From: Streptomyces griseus
GTDB lineage: Bacteria; Actinomycetota; Actinomycetes; Streptomycetales; Streptomycetaceae
NCBI RefSeq assembly: GCF_900460065.1
Contig: NZ_UAVD01000056.1
Coordinates: forward strand, 186,001 to 250,000
Length of the DNA stretch: 64,000 nt
Direction of reading: 5' to 3'
The notes under the pieces were generated by a model, which worked only from the letters and a program-made list of their open reading frames with translations, was not told the DNA's origin and searched no databases. Position numbers and translations under genes: made by a program. Shown piece by piece: positions 40,562-48,168 of the stretch (positions are counted from its first letter, which is position 1; the number at the start of each line of letters is the position of its first letter).

Positions 40562-41818
40562 ATGACGATCTCCCTTCGCAACAGACCGGTCGGGGCCGCC
40601 GCCACCGCCGCGGTGCTCGCCCTGGCCGCGCTGGTCTCGCCGGCGGCGGCCGCGCCCGCTTCGGCGTCCGCCCCCGCGCGGGCCGCCGCCTTATCCGCCG
40701 CCCCCGCCGCCTCCGGCGAGGCGGCCGAGCCGTCCGCGGCCGCGGAAGGCCTGCGGCTTCCCCGCCCCACCGGCCGGTACGCCACCGGCCGCGACACCCT
40801 GTTCCTCACCGACCACGCGCGCCCCGACCCATGGGTGCCGTCCGCCGGGCCGCGGCGGTTGCTGGTGTCGCTGAACTACCCGGCCCGCCCCGGCACCGGC
40901 GGTGGCCCGGCCCCGTACATTCCGCGGGAGGAGGCGCGGCTGATGCTCGCGCAGCGCGGGCTGGACGACCCCGCGTGGCCCGGCCTGGTCGCCGCCACCC
41001 GGACCTCCTCCCGGACGGCGGCCGACCCGGCACCGGGGCGCTTCCCGCTGGTCCTGCTCTCCCCCGGCTTCGGCACGCCGCGGGCCACGCTGACCGGGCT
41101 CGCGGAGGAGCTGGCGAGCCGGGGCTACGTCGTGGCGACCGCGGACCACCCGTACGAGTCGACCGGTACGCAACTGCCCGACGGGCGGGTCCTCACCTGC
41201 GCGGCCTGCGACACGGTGGACGCCCAGCCCGACGCGACCGCGCGGCGGAAGGTGCTGGCCGCCGTGTCCGCCGGGCGGGCCGCCGACTTCTCGTTCCTGC
41301 TGGACCGGCTGACCGGCCCGGCCCCGGCGTGGCGGCACGCCCGGGCGATCGACCCGCGCCGGGTGGGCATGGCCGGCCACTCCATCGGGGGCAACGCGGC
41401 CTCCTCCACGATGGCGGGCGACCGCCGGGTCGACGCGGGCGTCACCATGGACGGCACCTTCTTCGATCCGGTCGCCGCCCGGGGGCTGGGCGGGCGGCCG
41501 TTCCTGATGCTGGGCACCGACCCCGGACACGGCCCCGGCGCCGACACGTCCTGGGACGAGGGCTGGGACCGGCTGGACGGCTGGAAGCGGTGGCTGACGG
41601 TGCGGGACTCCGGGCACTTCACCTTCACGGACACCCCGGAGATCGGTGAGCAGCTCGGCATCGAGGACCCGGACGCGCCGCTCTCCGCCGCCCGCTCGAC
41701 CGCGATCACCAGGGCTTACGTGACGGCCTTCTTCGACCGGAGTCTGCGCGGCCGGCCGGCCCGGCTGCTGAACGGCCCGACCCCGGGCAACCCCGAGGTC
41801 CTCTTCCAGCGCCCCTGA
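40562..41818 (+). CDS. Secreted alpha/beta hydrolase (PAF-acetylhydrolase/lipase-like)
   Basis: A 418-residue exported esterase or lipase. The signal peptide (residues about 1-35) has the core TAAVLALAALVSPAAA, followed by an Ala-rich linker. The alpha/beta hydrolase core has an oxyanion region PLVLLSPGFG, the nucleophile elbow GHSIGGN (Ser at about residue 275), an acid region MDGTFFDP and the catalytic His in RDSGHFTFTD. It resembles bacterial platelet-activating-factor acetylhydrolase-like enzymes. Substrate not known. It ends at a 23-bp perfect terminator. Confidence 0.88.
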   Translation: MTISLRNRPVGAAATAAVLALAALVSPAAAAPASASAPARAAALSAAPAASGEAAEPSAAAEGLRLPRPTGRYATGRDTLFLTDHARPDPWVPSAGPRRLLVSLNYPARPGTGGGPAPYIPREEARLMLAQRGLDDPAWPGLVAATRTSSRTAADPAPGRFPLVLLSPGFGTPRATLTGLAEELASRGYVVATADHPYESTGTQLPDGRVLTCAACDTVDAQPDATARRKVLAAVSAGRAADFSFLLDRLTGPAPAWRHARAIDPRRVGMAGHSIGGNAASSTMAGDRRVDAGVTMDGTFFDPVAARGLGGRPFLMLGTDPGHGPGADTSWDEGWDRLDGWKRWLTVRDSGHFTFTDTPEIGEQLGIEDPDAPLSAARSTAITRAYVTAFFDRSLRGRPARLLNGPTPGNPEVLFQRP

Positions 41819-41841
41819 CCGCGCGCCCGGACCCTTCGGAC

Positions 41842-41894
41842 ACGCCCGCGCCCCCGGACCACGTACGAAAGACGTGGTCCGGGGGCGCGGGCGT
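41842..41894. terminator. Very strong bidirectional terminator
   Basis: Arms 41842-41864 and 41872-41894 are perfectly complementary over 23 bp with a 7-base loop (acgaaag), between the convergent hydrolase and DAACS transporter genes. Confidence 0.9.
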
Positions 41895-41918
41895 GCGCGG
41901 CGCGTGCCGCCCGCCGGG

Positions 41919-43289
41919 TCAGGCGGGGGCCGGCAGGGTCACCTTCTGCTCGGCGTCGCGGACGTCGTCCTGGTCGAAGGAGTCGATCGGGGAGGACGAG
42001 GCCGAGTTGTACGCGTCATGGTCGAGGATCTTCTCCCGGGCCGCGACGATCACCGGGACCAGCGCCTGGCCGGCCACGTTGGTGGCGGTGCGCATCATGT
42101 CCAGGATCGGGTCGATGGCCATCAGCAGGCCGACGCCCTCCAGCGGGAGGCCCAGCGTGGACAGGGTGAGGGTCAGCATGACCGTGGCGCCGGTGAGACC
42201 GGCGGTGGCCGCCGAGCCGATCACCGAGACGAAGGCGATCAGGAGGTAGTCGCCGATGCCCAGCTGCACGTCGAAGATCTGCGCGATGAAGATCGCCGCC
42301 AGCGCCGGGTAGATCGCGGCGCAGCCGTCCATCTTGGTGGTCGCGCCGAACGGGACGGCGAAGGAGGCGTACTCCTTCGGAACGCCGAGGCGCTCGGTGA
42401 CCCGCTGGGTGACCGGCATGGTGCCGACCGAGGAGCGGGAGACGAAGGCGAGCTGGATCGCGGGCCAGGCGCCCTTGAAGAACTGGAGCGGGCTGACCTT
42501 GGCGACGGTGGCCAGGAGCAGCGGGTAGACGCCGAACAGCACCAGGGCGCAGCCGATGTAGACGTCCGCGGTGAAGGTGGCGTACTTGCCGATGAGGTCC
42601 CAGCCGTAGTCGGCGATGGCGTAGCCGATGAGGCCGACGGTGCCGATGGGGGCGAGGCGGATGACCCACCACAGGGCCTTCTGGAGGAGCTCCAGGATCG
42701 ACTGGCTGAGGGTGAGGATCGGCTTGGCCTTCTCACCGAGCTTGAGGGCGGCGATACCGGCGACGGCGGCCATGAACACGATCTGGAGCACGTTCAGCTC
42801 GGTGAACGGCGTGATCACGTTGTCCGGGACGATGCCGGTCAGGAAGTCGATCCAGCTGCCCTTGGTCTCGGAGAGCGCGCCGTCCTTCGGCGTGAGGCCG
42901 GTGCCGGAGCCCGGGTTGGTGACCAGACCGATCGCGAGGCCGATGGCGACCGCGATCAGCGAGGTGATCATGAACCAGAGCAGGGTGCGGGTCGCGAGCC
43001 GGGCGGCGTTGTTGACCTGGCGCAGGTTGGTGATCGACACGAGGATCGCGAAGAAGACCAGCGGGGCGACGGCCAGCTTCAGCAGCTGGACGAAGAGTGA
43101 GCCGATCTCGTCGAGGGTGGTGACGAGCCAGCCGAGGTCCTGGCTGCGGGCCAGCCAGCCGAGCAGCACGCCGAGGACCAGACCGACGACGATCTGGGCC
43201 CAGAAGGGGAACCTGGGTATGCGGGAACCGGAGCCGGAGCCGGTGGGCTCCTCGGCCTCGGGGGTGGCGGACGCGGGATTCGCGGACAC
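41919..43289 (-). CDS. DAACS-family dicarboxylate/amino acid:cation symporter
   Basis: A 456-residue transporter of the glutamate/dicarboxylate (GltP, DctA, TcyP) family with about 8 helices and two re-entrant loops. It shows the serine-rich re-entrant motif SRSSVGTMPVT, then FAVPFGATTKMDGCAAIYPA and MLTLTLSTLGLPLEGVG, with the family's DPILDMMRTATNVAGQ near the end (Na/substrate-binding Asp and Asn). GTG 43289 is chosen because GGAG lies 7 bases upstream. Substrate could be a dicarboxylate, glutamate or cystine. The cysteine-rich leader peptide encoded upstream favours cystine or a sulfur link, which is inference. A 7-bp hairpin (43321-43338) lies in the mRNA leader. Confidence 0.9.
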   Translation of the reverse strand: MSANPASATPEAEEPTGSGSGSRIPRFPFWAQIVVGLVLGVLLGWLARSQDLGWLVTTLDEIGSLFVQLLKLAVAPLVFFAILVSITNLRQVNNAARLATRTLLWFMITSLIAVAIGLAIGLVTNPGSGTGLTPKDGALSETKGSWIDFLTGIVPDNVITPFTELNVLQIVFMAAVAGIAALKLGEKAKPILTLSQSILELLQKALWWVIRLAPIGTVGLIGYAIADYGWDLIGKYATFTADVYIGCALVLFGVYPLLLATVAKVSPLQFFKGAWPAIQLAFVSRSSVGTMPVTQRVTERLGVPKEYASFAVPFGATTKMDGCAAIYPALAAIFIAQIFDVQLGIGDYLLIAFVSVIGSAATAGLTGATVMLTLTLSTLGLPLEGVGLLMAIDPILDMMRTATNVAGQALVPVIVAAREKILDHDAYNSASSSPIDSFDQDDVRDAEQKVTLPAPA

Positions 43290-43409
43290 GGACACACTCC
43301 AACTGGGGACGCATCGGGACGCACGGATCCATCCGTGCGGTCGTGCGGTGGAACGGGGACGGGGTCGCGGCGCCCGCGTCGGGGGGCGGCGCCGCTGCAT
43401 GATGCCGTA

Positions 43410-43517
43410 TCAGACCTCGCGGCAACAGACCGCGGACATACAGCGGCAGAGATCGACATGCAGGCGCGCCACGAGCGGGGTGCTCGCGGCATGACGGAGG
43501 CGCACAGCTGTCTTCAC
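43410..43517 (-). CDS. Cysteine-rich leader peptide upstream of the DAACS transporter
   Basis: A 35-codon frame from GTG 43517 to TGA 43410. Its core LVARLHVDLCRC matches the pattern of short actinobacterial leader peptides (R-x-HVDLCR) that I know from upstream of sulfur-assimilation genes. It continues MSAVCCREV, so four cysteine codons lie near the end, two of them adjacent (TGT TGC). These two codons fall in the loop of a CGCGG-CCGCG hairpin. TAACGT ends 7 bases before the GTG, so the mRNA is probably leaderless. Ribosome stalling at Cys codons under cysteine shortage would then alter downstream folding and transporter expression. Family match is from memory and the mechanism is inferred. 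Confidence 0.7.
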   Translation of the reverse strand: MKTAVRLRHAASTPLVARLHVDLCRCMSAVCCREV

Positions 43518-43524
43518 GTCGAAT

Positions 43525-43554
43525 ACGTTAACACTTGAACTTTGGGAACCTCAA
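43525..43554 (-). promoter_or_regulatory. Promoter of the leader peptide and DAACS gene
   Basis: On the minus strand TTGAGG (43549-43554) and TAACGT (43525-43530) are spaced by 18 bases, and the -10 ends 7 bases before the leader GTG. The area also carries CTTTG and CAAAG inverted arms (43540-43556) and is AT-rich for this genome. The remaining gap from 43555 to 43633 shows nothing further. Confidence 0.6.
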
Positions 43555-43633
43555 AGCGTTTCTTTGGCTTCCGGACAGAGGTCCACCGGGCGGGAATGGC
43601 TGGAAAGCGGCGCAAAACAGCGGAGAACGCCGC

Positions 43634-43673
43634 GGGCCCCGGGCGGGAGCCTGGTGACTCCCGCCCGGGGCCC
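43634..43673 (-). terminator. Terminator of the DUF4229 gene
   Basis: A perfect 16-bp stem (43634-43649 with 43658-43673) with an 8-base loop, starting 61 bases after the DUF4229 stop codon. Confidence 0.75.
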
Positions 43674-43734
43674 GGCGGAGAAGAGGTGCGCGCGGTGCGC
43701 GGGTGTGAGGAAGCTTACGTGGCGCCTACAGGCG

Positions 43735-44028
43735 CTACTGGACCGCGTCCTCGCGGGTGCGGTTGGCGTCGAGGCGCGCCTTGGTGCGGTCGACGCCGGC
43801 GACGATCTGCTCGGACATCTCGTCGCGCTGCTTGCGCAGCAGCACGTAGCTGAGCGGGGCGGAGAGGACGAGACCGAGGAGGATCACCCAGACCGTGTTG
43901 GAACCGCCGAGCCCGGAGGGGATCAGCCCGAAGTGCACGGCGACACCGGCGACGAAGAAACAGCCGACGAAGATCAGCAGGCGCAACGCCGTGTAACGGA
44001 TCATCGCGCTCGGCTTGGCAGCGGACAC
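43735..44028 (-). CDS. DUF4229-type small membrane protein
   Basis: A 97-residue protein with two membrane helices (YTALRLLIFVGCFFVAGVAV and NTVWVILLGLVLSAPLSYVL) and a charged C-terminal tail (RKQRDEMSEQIVAGVDRTKA). The arrangement and the LRKQRDEMSE segment match the actinobacterial DUF4229 family. Function unknown. GTG 44028 has GAGAGGG about 7 bases upstream. It lies next to menaquinone genes, as in other streptomycetes as I recall, but no functional tie is visible. Confidence 0.8.
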   Translation of the reverse strand: MSAAKPSAMIRYTALRLLIFVGCFFVAGVAVHFGLIPSGLGGSNTVWVILLGLVLSAPLSYVLLRKQRDEMSEQIVAGVDRTKARLDANRTREDAVQ

Positions 44029-44141
44029 AGCTGGCCCTCTCTTCCCGTGGACTCTCGACACGCTTCTGCCCGTCCAGTGAAGCATGGCCCGAATTCTCTC
44101 GGTTCAGGGGGTTGCCGGGCCGCCCTCCCCCGCCGCCGGCC

Positions 44142-44663
44142 TCACAGCCGGAGCAGCATGATGATGTCGTCCCGGTCGTCGCCGGGAGCGACCCGGATCG
44201 CGTCCGGCACCCGGCCGACCTCCTTGTATCCGCAGGCGGCGTAGAAGCGGTCGGCGCCGGTGCCACCCCGGCAGGTGAGGCGGATCGCCTCGACGCCCTC
44301 GATGGAACGGGCCGCGTCGGCGGCGGCGGCCATGAGGTCGCGGCCGTACCCCTCGCCCTGGTGGCGGGGGTGGACCATGACGGTGTAGAGCCACAGCCAG
44401 TGCTTCATCAGCCGGTGGTCGTTGAGGGTGAGGAAGGCGGTGGCGGCGACGGCGCCCTCCGCGTCACGGGCGACGAGCAGCCGGGCACGGCCCTGTTCGA
44501 TGGCCACGAGGTGCTTGAGCAGGTCGGGCCGGACCTCCTCGGCCGTGACGGGCGGGACGAAGCCGACCGCTCCGCCCGCGTTGGTGACGTCGGCCCAGAG
44601 GGCGCAGATGCCGTCGCGCAGGGCGGGGGTGAACGAGGGATCCAACTCGAAGGTAAGCGCCAT
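44142..44663 (-). CDS. GNAT-family N-acetyltransferase
   Basis: A 173-residue acetyl-CoA-dependent transferase. The central beta-4/alpha-3 acetyl-CoA motif is VMVHPRHQGEGYGRDLMAAA (about residues 93-112, Q/RxxGxG/A as HQGEGYG), and the C-terminal FYAACGYKEVG follows. Substrate unknown. The ATG has no ribosome site, and a TTACTC hexamer lies 7 bases upstream, compatible with a leaderless transcript. Confidence 0.88.
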   Translation of the reverse strand: MALTFELDPSFTPALRDGICALWADVTNAGGAVGFVPPVTAEEVRPDLLKHLVAIEQGRARLLVARDAEGAVAATAFLTLNDHRLMKHWLWLYTVMVHPRHQGEGYGRDLMAAAADAARSIEGVEAIRLTCRGGTGADRFYAACGYKEVGRVPDAIRVAPGDDRDDIIMLLRL

Positions 44664-44718
44664 GGGCGCAGAGTAACCATTACGCCCGCTGCGGCTCAAA
44701 CCCTGTCCGGCAACCGGG

Positions 44719-44751
44719 AAAGCCCCGGCCGGGGACGGCGGCCGGGGCTTT
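44719..44751 (-). terminator. Terminator of mqnE
   Basis: A perfect 13-bp stem (44719-44731 with 44739-44751) with a 7-base loop, flanked by short A/T runs (AAAGCCCC, GGGGCTTT), starting 30 bases after the mqnE stop. Confidence 0.85.
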
Positions 44752-44781
44752 GATCCGGTGCGGATCCGGTCAGGTCGGGCG

Positions 44782-45945
44782 TCAGATGCGCATCGGCTGC
44801 GGCGACTCGCGCCGGTCCGCCTCGGGACCCGGGTACTCGCGCAGGATCTCGTACCGGGTGTTCCGCTCGACCGGCCGGAAACCGGCGTCACGGATCAGGT
44901 CCAGCAGATCCTCGCGGCCGAGCTTGTTCGGCGTGCCGAAGTCGTCGGCGTCGTGCGTGATCTTGTACTCGACGACCGAGCCGTCCATGTCGTCCGCGCC
45001 GTGCTGGAGCGCGAGCTGGGCGGTCTGCACCCCGTGCATCACCCAGAACACCTTGACGTGCGGCACGTTGTCGAAGAGGAGACGGGAGACCGCGAAGGTC
45101 TTCAGGGCCTCCGCGCCGGTCGCCATCGTCGTGCGGGCCTGGAGCTTGTTGCGGACCTTGCCGTCCTTCATGTCCACGAAGTCGTGCTGGTAGCGCAGCG
45201 GGATGAAGACCTGGAAGCCGCCGGTCTCGTCCTGCATCTCCCGCAGCCGCAGCACGTGGTCGACGCGGTGACGGTGCTCCTCGATGTGCCCGTACAGCAT
45301 CGTCGCGGGGGTCTTGAGCCCCTTCTCGTGCGCGAGGCGGTGGATGCGCGACCAGTCCTCCCAGTGGGTGCGGTGGTCGACGATGTGCTGGCGGACCTCC
45401 CAGTCGAAGATCTCCGCGCCGCCGCCGGTCAGCGATTCGAGACCGGCCTCGATCAGCTCGTCGAGGATCTCGGAGGCCGAGAGGCCGGAGATCGTCTCGA
45501 AGTGGTGGATCTCCGTCGCCGTGAACGCCTTCAGCGCCACGTCCGGCAGGGCTTCCTTCAGCGCGCTGAGCGAGCGCGGGTAGTAGCGCCACGGCAGCGT
45601 CGGGTGGAGTCCGTTGACGATGTGCAGCTCGGTGAGGTTCTCGCCCTCCATCGCCTTGGCGAGGCGGACGGCCTCCTCGATGCGCATCGTGTACGCGTCC
45701 TTCTCGCCCGGCTTGCGCTGGAACGAGCAGTACGCGCACGAGGCGGTGCACACGTTGGTCATGTTGAGGTGACGGTTGACGTTGAAGTGCACCACGTCGC
45801 CGTTCTTGCGCGTGCGCACCTCGTGCGCGAGACCGCCCAGCCACGCCAGGTCGTCGGACGCGTAGAGCGCGATCCCGTCCTCGCGGGTCAGCCGCTCGCC
45901 GGCCCGGACCTTCTCCTCCAGCTCGCGCTTGAGTCCCGCGTCCAC
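44782..45945 (-). CDS. mqnE: Aminofutalosine synthase (radical SAM)
   Basis: A 387-residue radical-SAM enzyme of the futalosine menaquinone route that joins the adenosyl radical to the MqnA product to give aminofutalosine. The CX3CX2C cluster motif is CTASCAYCSF (about residues 65-74). ALKAFTATEIHHFE and TPATMLYGHIEEHRHRVDHV are typical of the MqnE/MqnC/CofH group. GTG 45945 is chosen over ATG 45960 because GGAGG lies 6 bases before it. It lies in a minus-strand region with an Lrp regulator upstream and with ubiX, mqnP and mqnL nearby. Confidence 0.95.
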   Translation of the reverse strand: MDAGLKRELEEKVRAGERLTREDGIALYASDDLAWLGGLAHEVRTRKNGDVVHFNVNRHLNMTNVCTASCAYCSFQRKPGEKDAYTMRIEEAVRLAKAMEGENLTELHIVNGLHPTLPWRYYPRSLSALKEALPDVALKAFTATEIHHFETISGLSASEILDELIEAGLESLTGGGAEIFDWEVRQHIVDHRTHWEDWSRIHRLAHEKGLKTPATMLYGHIEEHRHRVDHVLRLREMQDETGGFQVFIPLRYQHDFVDMKDGKVRNKLQARTTMATGAEALKTFAVSRLLFDNVPHVKVFWVMHGVQTAQLALQHGADDMDGSVVEYKITHDADDFGTPNKLGREDLLDLIRDAGFRPVERNTRYEILREYPGPEADRRESPQPMRI

Positions 45946-45994
45946 CCGTCCGCCTCCCATATCTCCGTGTAACAGACTCCGACCAACCGTACGC

Positions 45995-46468
45995 CTACGC
46001 CTCTTCGGGGAGTTCTCCGACCCGGTTCTCCCACTTGGTGGAGAGCACGATCGTCGTACGCGTCCGGGAGACGCCCTTCGTACCGCTGAGGCGGCGGATC
46101 GTCTTCTCCAGCCCGTCCACGTCCCCGACCCGGACCTTGAGCATGTACGAGTCGTCGCCCGCGATGAACCAGGCGTCCTCGATCTCCGCGAGGTCCTTCA
46201 GCCGGCGCGCCACGTCCTCGTGGTCGGCCGCGTCCGAGAGCGAGATCCCGATCAGCGCGGTCACGCCGAGCCCCAGCGAAGCGGAGTCGACGGTGGCGCG
46301 GTAGCCGGTGATGACTCCGGCGGTTTCCAGCCGGTTGATGCGGTCGGTGACGCTGGGCCCGGAGAGCCCCACGAGCCGTCCGAGCTCGGCGTACGAGGCC
46401 CTCCCGTTCTCCCTGAGGGCCTGGATGAGCTGCCTGTCCACCGCGTCCATATGACTGAAGCCTTCCAT
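45995..46468 (-). CDS. Lrp/AsnC-family transcriptional regulator
   Basis: A 157-residue regulator. The N-terminal winged helix-turn-helix (DAVDRQLIQALRENGRASYA, then GLSGPSVTDRINRLETAGVI, residues about 8-55) is joined to a C-terminal RAM ligand/oligomerisation domain (GIDxA-type core around LKVRVGDVDGLEKTIRRLSG). It senses an amino acid or metabolite as an oligomer. ATG 46468 lacks a ribosome site; ATG 46450 has GGAAGG 10 bases upstream and is an alternative start. It is 49 bp upstream of mqnE and divergent from the small gene at 46584. Confidence 0.88.
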   Translation of the reverse strand: MEGFSHMDAVDRQLIQALRENGRASYAELGRLVGLSGPSVTDRINRLETAGVITGYRATVDSASLGLGVTALIGISLSDAADHEDVARRLKDLAEIEDAWFIAGDDSYMLKVRVGDVDGLEKTIRRLSGTKGVSRTRTTIVLSTKWENRVGELPEEA

Positions 46469-46495
46469 TGTTCAGCAGTACCGCGAGTTTACGTG

Positions 46496-46520
46496 TAGAA
46501 TCTAAGGCATGCGAGGCTGA
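46496..46520 (+). promoter_or_regulatory. Promoter with minimal leaderless ORF (ATG CGA GGC TGA)
   Basis: TAGAAT (46496-46501) is a strong -10. Exactly 7 bases later comes ATG at 46509, followed after two codons by TGA. The transcript leads to the small gene at 46584. The three-residue frame Met-Arg-Gly may be incidental or a minimal regulatory frame. Confidence 0.5.
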
Positions 46521-46583
46521 CGCCCTGCAAATCTTCTAGAACATCCAAGAAACGCTTTCGAATCTTCAGGAGTGAACTTCACC

Positions 46584-46718
46584 GTGTACACGATCGAGAT
46601 GGCCTACGCCCGGATGCGCGAGCTGCAGGACCTGGCCAACCGCTCGCGTGCCCACCAGCCCGCCGCCGCGCACCGCGTCGACAAGACCCGCGCCCCGCGC
46701 GCGCACAAGAAGCGCTGA
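46584..46718 (+). CDS. Small conserved-looking protein, 44 residues
   Basis: Starts GTG 46584 and reads MYTIEMAYARMRELQDLANR, then a basic tail RVDKTRAPRAHKKR before TGA 46716. AGGAG lies about 11 bases upstream; an in-frame GTG at 46572 would add four residues. I recall similar short proteins opening with YTIEMAYARMRELQ in other streptomycetes, not verified. The amphipathic helix plus Arg/Lys tail suggests nucleic acid or membrane contact. It stops 7 bases before the end of the convergent ubiX gene. Confidence 0.6.
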   Translation: MYTIEMAYARMRELQDLANRSRAHQPAAAHRVDKTRAPRAHKKR

Positions 46719-46725
46719 CCAGGCC

Positions 46726-47415
46726 CTAGGGCGCGTTTCGGGGGTCTCGGGAACCGCCACCGAGCTCTCCTTCCCAACGGCGGTACAGCCGGTGCGGCAC
46801 GCCTCCCGCGTCCAGCACCCGCCCCGCGACGAAATCCACCAGGTCCTGGATGTGCGTCGCACCCGCGTAGAACGCCGGAGAGGCGGGCAGCACGATCGCG
46901 CCCGCCTCGTCCAGGGCCACCATCTGCTTCAGCGTCTGGCCGCTCAGCGGAGTCTCGCGCACCGCGACGACGAGCGGGCGGCGTTCCTTGAGCGTCACGC
47001 TCGCGGCCCGCTGGAGCAGATCCTTCGACAGACCGAGCGCCACTCCGGCCACACAGGCCGTCGAGGCCGGCACGATGAGCATCCCCTTCGCCGGGTACGA
47101 CCCGGAGGACGGCCCGGCCGCCAGATCACCGGCGGGCCAGTGGCGTACGCGCTCCAGCGCCGCGTCCCCGACCGCGAACGCGTCGGGCTTCCCGTCGGCC
47201 CCCCGCTCCAGCCAGGTCCGCAGATCCTCCCGCCAGTGCCCGTCCCGGAACGCGATACCGGTCTCGTCCAGCAGCGTGAGCCGCGAGGCCCGGCTCACCA
47301 CCAGGTCCACCTGCTCGCCCGCCGCCAGCAGCCCGCGCAGCACGGCGGCCGCGAACGGGGTACCCGAAGCGCCGGAGACCCCGACAATCCAAGGCCGCCG
47401 CTGCTGATCAGTCAC
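46726..47415 (-). CDS. ubiX: Flavin prenyltransferase UbiX
   Basis: A 229-residue UbiX/Pad1-type protein that attaches dimethylallyl phosphate to FMN to make the prenyl-FMN cofactor. It shows the FMN-binding WIVGVSGASGTPFAAAVLRG (about residues 8-27), VVSRASRLTLLDETG, VPASTACVAGVALGLSKDLL and the conserved RRPLVVAVRETPLSGQTLKQ. AGGA precedes GTG 47415 by 5 bases. The prenyl-FMN is needed by the UbiD-type decarboxylase MqnL encoded nearby. Divergent from the rhomboid gene. Confidence 0.93.
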   Translation of the reverse strand: MTDQQRRPWIVGVSGASGTPFAAAVLRGLLAAGEQVDLVVSRASRLTLLDETGIAFRDGHWREDLRTWLERGADGKPDAFAVGDAALERVRHWPAGDLAAGPSSGSYPAKGMLIVPASTACVAGVALGLSKDLLQRAASVTLKERRPLVVAVRETPLSGQTLKQMVALDEAGAIVLPASPAFYAGATHIQDLVDFVAGRVLDAGGVPHRLYRRWEGELGGGSRDPRNAP

Positions 47416-47535
47416 TGAAGTCCTGGATTCCACACCCGCGAGCCTATCCGGCACGCCCTCCCGCCCGGCACCCGGAACCGGGCGGACGCCGCAGACGTTC
47501 ACCGGGTGACGGGCAACCCGGGGCAGGGGCAGACC

Positions 47536-48162
47536 ATGGGCGACTACTGGACCACCGACCGCACCACGCGCAACGGCACCACCGGCGGTGCGCGGGCCCT
47601 GACCGCAGGGCTCCTGATGGCGGGCTGGGTGGCCCTGCTCTGGATCCTCGAAGGGATCGACACCGCCACGGGCAACGCCCTGGACACCTACGGCATCAGC
47701 CCGCGCGAGGCGGCGGAGCTGCGGGACGTGGTGCCCGCCGCGTTCCTCCACAGCGGCTGGGAGCACCTGGCCTCCAACAGCGTCCCGCTGCTGGTCCTCG
47801 GCTTCATCGCGGCCCTCGCGGGGCTGCGCCGGTTCGCCGCCGTCGTCGTGACGATCATCCTGGTCAGCGGCCTCGGCGTCTGGCTCACCGCTCCGGCGAA
47901 CACCATCACGCTCGGCGCGTCCGGCGTGGTCTTCGGACTGTTCGGCTATCTGCTGGTCCGCGGCTTCGTGGACCGCCGCCCCTGGGACGTCCTCATAGGC
48001 GTCGGCGTCGCCGTGGTCTACGGCTCCCTGCTGTGGGGCGTCCTGCCGACCGCCACGGGCGTCAGCTGGCAGGGGCACCTGTTCGGGCTGGCCGGCGGGG
48101 TCGCGGCGGCCTTCCTCTTCCGCCGCCCGCGCCGCGCGCCCGACAACCTCGTCACCGTCTGA
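47536..48162 (+). CDS. Rhomboid-family intramembrane serine protease
   Basis: A 208-residue six-helix membrane protease. The nucleophilic Ser is in LGASGVVFGLFGYLL (about residue 126) and the catalytic His in SWQGHLFGLAGG (about 175), with the oxyanion-side FLHSGWEHLASN. A short cytoplasmic tail ends RRPRRAPDN. Substrates unknown. ATG 47536 is preferred (AGGGG 7 bases upstream) over GTG 47506. It sits between menaquinone genes on the opposite strand, with only 6 bases to the mqnP stop. Confidence 0.9.
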   Translation: MGDYWTTDRTTRNGTTGGARALTAGLLMAGWVALLWILEGIDTATGNALDTYGISPREAAELRDVVPAAFLHSGWEHLASNSVPLLVLGFIAALAGLRRFAAVVVTIILVSGLGVWLTAPANTITLGASGVVFGLFGYLLVRGFVDRRPWDVLIGVGVAVVYGSLLWGVLPTATGVSWQGHLFGLAGGVAAAFLFRRPRRAPDNLVTV

Positions 48163-48168
48163 GCGGCC

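Noticed and set aside
43290..43538. Plus-strand peptide ending HSCLHVEYVNT
   Set aside because: It leads into no plus-strand gene, and the minus-strand frame over the same bases has the Cys-leader pattern and a well-spaced promoter.
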